A stretch of 6,483 bases of DNA from an uncultured bacterium (GTDB lineage Bacteria > Patescibacteriota > Microgenomatia > UBA1400 > PJMF01), in assembly GCA_903891335.1 (NCBI GenBank), contig CAITDX010000047.1, positions 1 through 6,483 of the forward strand. Direction: 5' to 3'. The translations under genes were made by a program, and so were the position numbers. The notes under the pieces were generated by a model. The model had not been told where the DNA came from. It saw only the letters and a list, made by a program, of their open reading frames with translations, and searched no databases. Each line of letters starts with the position of its first letter. Position 1 is the stretch's first letter. Shown here piece by piece: positions 6,203 to 6,483 of this stretch.

Positions 6203-6229
6203 TTAGCAGTCACTTAATTTGTCTGCTAA
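6203..6229. repeat. Inverted repeat TTAGCAG / CTGCTAA
   Basis: TTAGCAG (6203-6209) and CTGCTAA (6223-6229) are perfect 7-bp arms around a 13-base AT-rich centre. A partial third copy, TTTAGC, follows at 6230-6235. No T-run follows on either strand, so it is not a typical terminator. It could be an operator or an RNA hairpin. Confidence 0.45.
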
Positions 6230-6250
6230 TTTAGCCTGGTAAAAATTTTA

Positions 6251-6303
6251 ATTGATACATCAATCTGGATTATTGATATATTTTGATATCTTTTGATATT
6301 GAT
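6251..6303. repeat. Cluster of six TTGAT half-sites, partly helically phased
   Basis: ATTGAT at 6251-6256, its inverse ATCAAT at 6259-6264, ATTGAT at 6272-6277, TTTGAT at 6282-6287 and 6292-6297, and ATTGAT at 6298-6303. The first pair forms a perfect 14-base palindrome, ATTGATACATCAAT. The G of the direct copies falls at 6254, 6275, 6285, 6295 and 6301, giving steps of 21, 10, 10 and 6, so four copies lie on one face of the helix. The middle part is three tandem 10-base units (6271-6300). This looks like a binding array for a DNA-binding protein. Confidence 0.5.
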
Positions 6304-6349
6304 CTACAAAAGAGCTCTCACGACAACAAAAATTTTAGAAGAATCATCT

Positions 6350-6375
6350 AAAAAAAACAGCCGTCATCCGCTGCT
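6350..6375 (-). terminator. Probable intrinsic terminator on the minus strand
   Basis: Read on the minus strand, AGCAGC (6375-6370) pairs with GCTGTT (6361-6356) through six pairs including one G-T wobble, with an eight-base loop. The right arm runs into eight T (plus-strand A-run 6350-6357), two of which pair. It would stop leftward transcription entering from beyond the right edge. The T-run can instead pair in a second, AT-rich hairpin (TTTTAGA 6334-6340 with TCTAAAA 6348-6354). Confidence 0.4.
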
Positions 6376-6435
6376 GCATATTTTCTGTACATTTTTCTTT
6401 TTTTCAACAACCTATAACCCGAAACAAACTTCGTA

Positions 6436-6464
6436 TTGTCAAGCCATGTTTTCTGCCGTACACT
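6436..6464 (+). promoter_or_regulatory. Possible rightward promoter at the right edge
   Basis: TTGTCA (6436-6441), a 17-base spacer, then TACACT (6459-6464). The -35 matches at five of six bases, the -10 at four of six. An ATG at 6480-6482 lies 15 bases past the -10 at the very end of the window. Another ATG at 6446 opens a frame to the edge (MFSAVHLILVIN), but this promoter would start downstream of it. Which, if either, is used cannot be decided here. Confidence 0.3.
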
Positions 6465-6483
6465 TGATTTTGGTAATAAATGG

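Larger units (their letters stand above)
6168..6483. other. AT-rich region of about 316 bases without a recognisable gene
   Basis: No convincing coding sequence or tRNA was found. In order it holds: a 7-bp inverted repeat at 6203-6229, a cluster of TTGAT half-sites at 6251-6303, a probable leftward terminator at 6350-6375 with an overlapping hairpin at 6334-6354, and a promoter-like pair near the right edge. On the minus strand one frame is open from the edge and stops at 6404-6406 (25 codons); this could be the end of a leftward gene, as a terminator follows about 30 bases on, but nothing in its residues is recognisable. Confidence 0.6.

Noticed and set aside
6251..6264. FNR-type operator (TTGAT-N4-ATCAA)
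   Set aside because: The arms match, but the spacer is two bases instead of four, which would put the half-sites in the wrong relative position for a CRP/FNR dimer.
6241..6310. Replication origin unwinding region
   Set aside because: The region is AT-rich with repeats, but I see no DnaA box like TTATCCACA nearby and no dnaA, dnaN or rpmH neighbours.
6446..6483. Start of a rightward gene (MFSAVHLILVIN...) at the right edge
   Set aside because: Only 12 codons are visible, there is no ribosome binding site, and the better promoter candidate lies partly downstream of this ATG, so it is not listed as a gene.
6168..6483. tRNA, riboswitch, CRISPR array or insertion sequence end
   Set aside because: I found no T-arm or anticodon pattern, no conserved aptamer core, no regularly spaced long repeats and no transposase fragment or terminal repeats.

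Overview
The window looks like chromosomal DNA of a Candidate Phyla Radiation bacterium (Patescibacteria, possibly the Microgenomates side). The evidence is indirect. It carries a DUF4012 membrane protein, a family that to my knowledge is especially common in that group. It has a shortened RecO, several small membrane-anchored proteins without recognisable relatives, tight gene packing, and a mix of envelope and housekeeping genes. All genes read through with the standard genetic code, which argues against the TGA-recoding CPR lineages (Gracilibacteria, Absconditabacteria). No marker gene fixes the lineage.

Layout from left to right: (1) possibly the last codons of an upstream gene (1-30); (2) a small monotopic phosphoglycosyl transferase (36-662, +) that would start a polyprenol-linked surface glycan; (3) a 676-residue DUF4012 protein anchored by one membrane helix (730-2760, +), with its own strong promoter; (4) recO (2778-3320, +), 17 bases downstream and probably co-transcribed; (5) single-chain glycyl-tRNA synthetase (3356-4762, +), whose near-consensus promoter overlaps the recO stop codon; (6) a convergent unknown gene (5264-4776, -); (7) a divergent gene for a 270-residue membrane-anchored protein with a Pro/Ala linker (5327-6139, +), followed by a likely terminator; (8) about 340 bases without a clear gene (6140-6483), holding a cluster of TTGAT half-sites, hairpins and a probable leftward terminator.

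Two themes connect the genes. The left part is cell-envelope work: the transferase puts the first sugar phosphate on a lipid carrier, and the DUF4012 protein faces the outside and may handle the finished glycan (inference). The middle is information processing (RecO, GlyRS), and both proteins lack the cysteine zinc ligands found in many of their relatives.

The most notable observation is the position of promoters. At three starts with recognisable -35/-10 pairs (730, 3356 and 5264 on the minus strand), and less clearly at a fourth (5327), the -10 element ends only 7 to 12 bases before the ATG. The mRNAs would then be leaderless or nearly so. The one clear operon-internal start (recO) instead has a Shine-Dalgarno-like AGAGG. 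No mobile element, CRISPR array, tRNA or rRNA was recognised.
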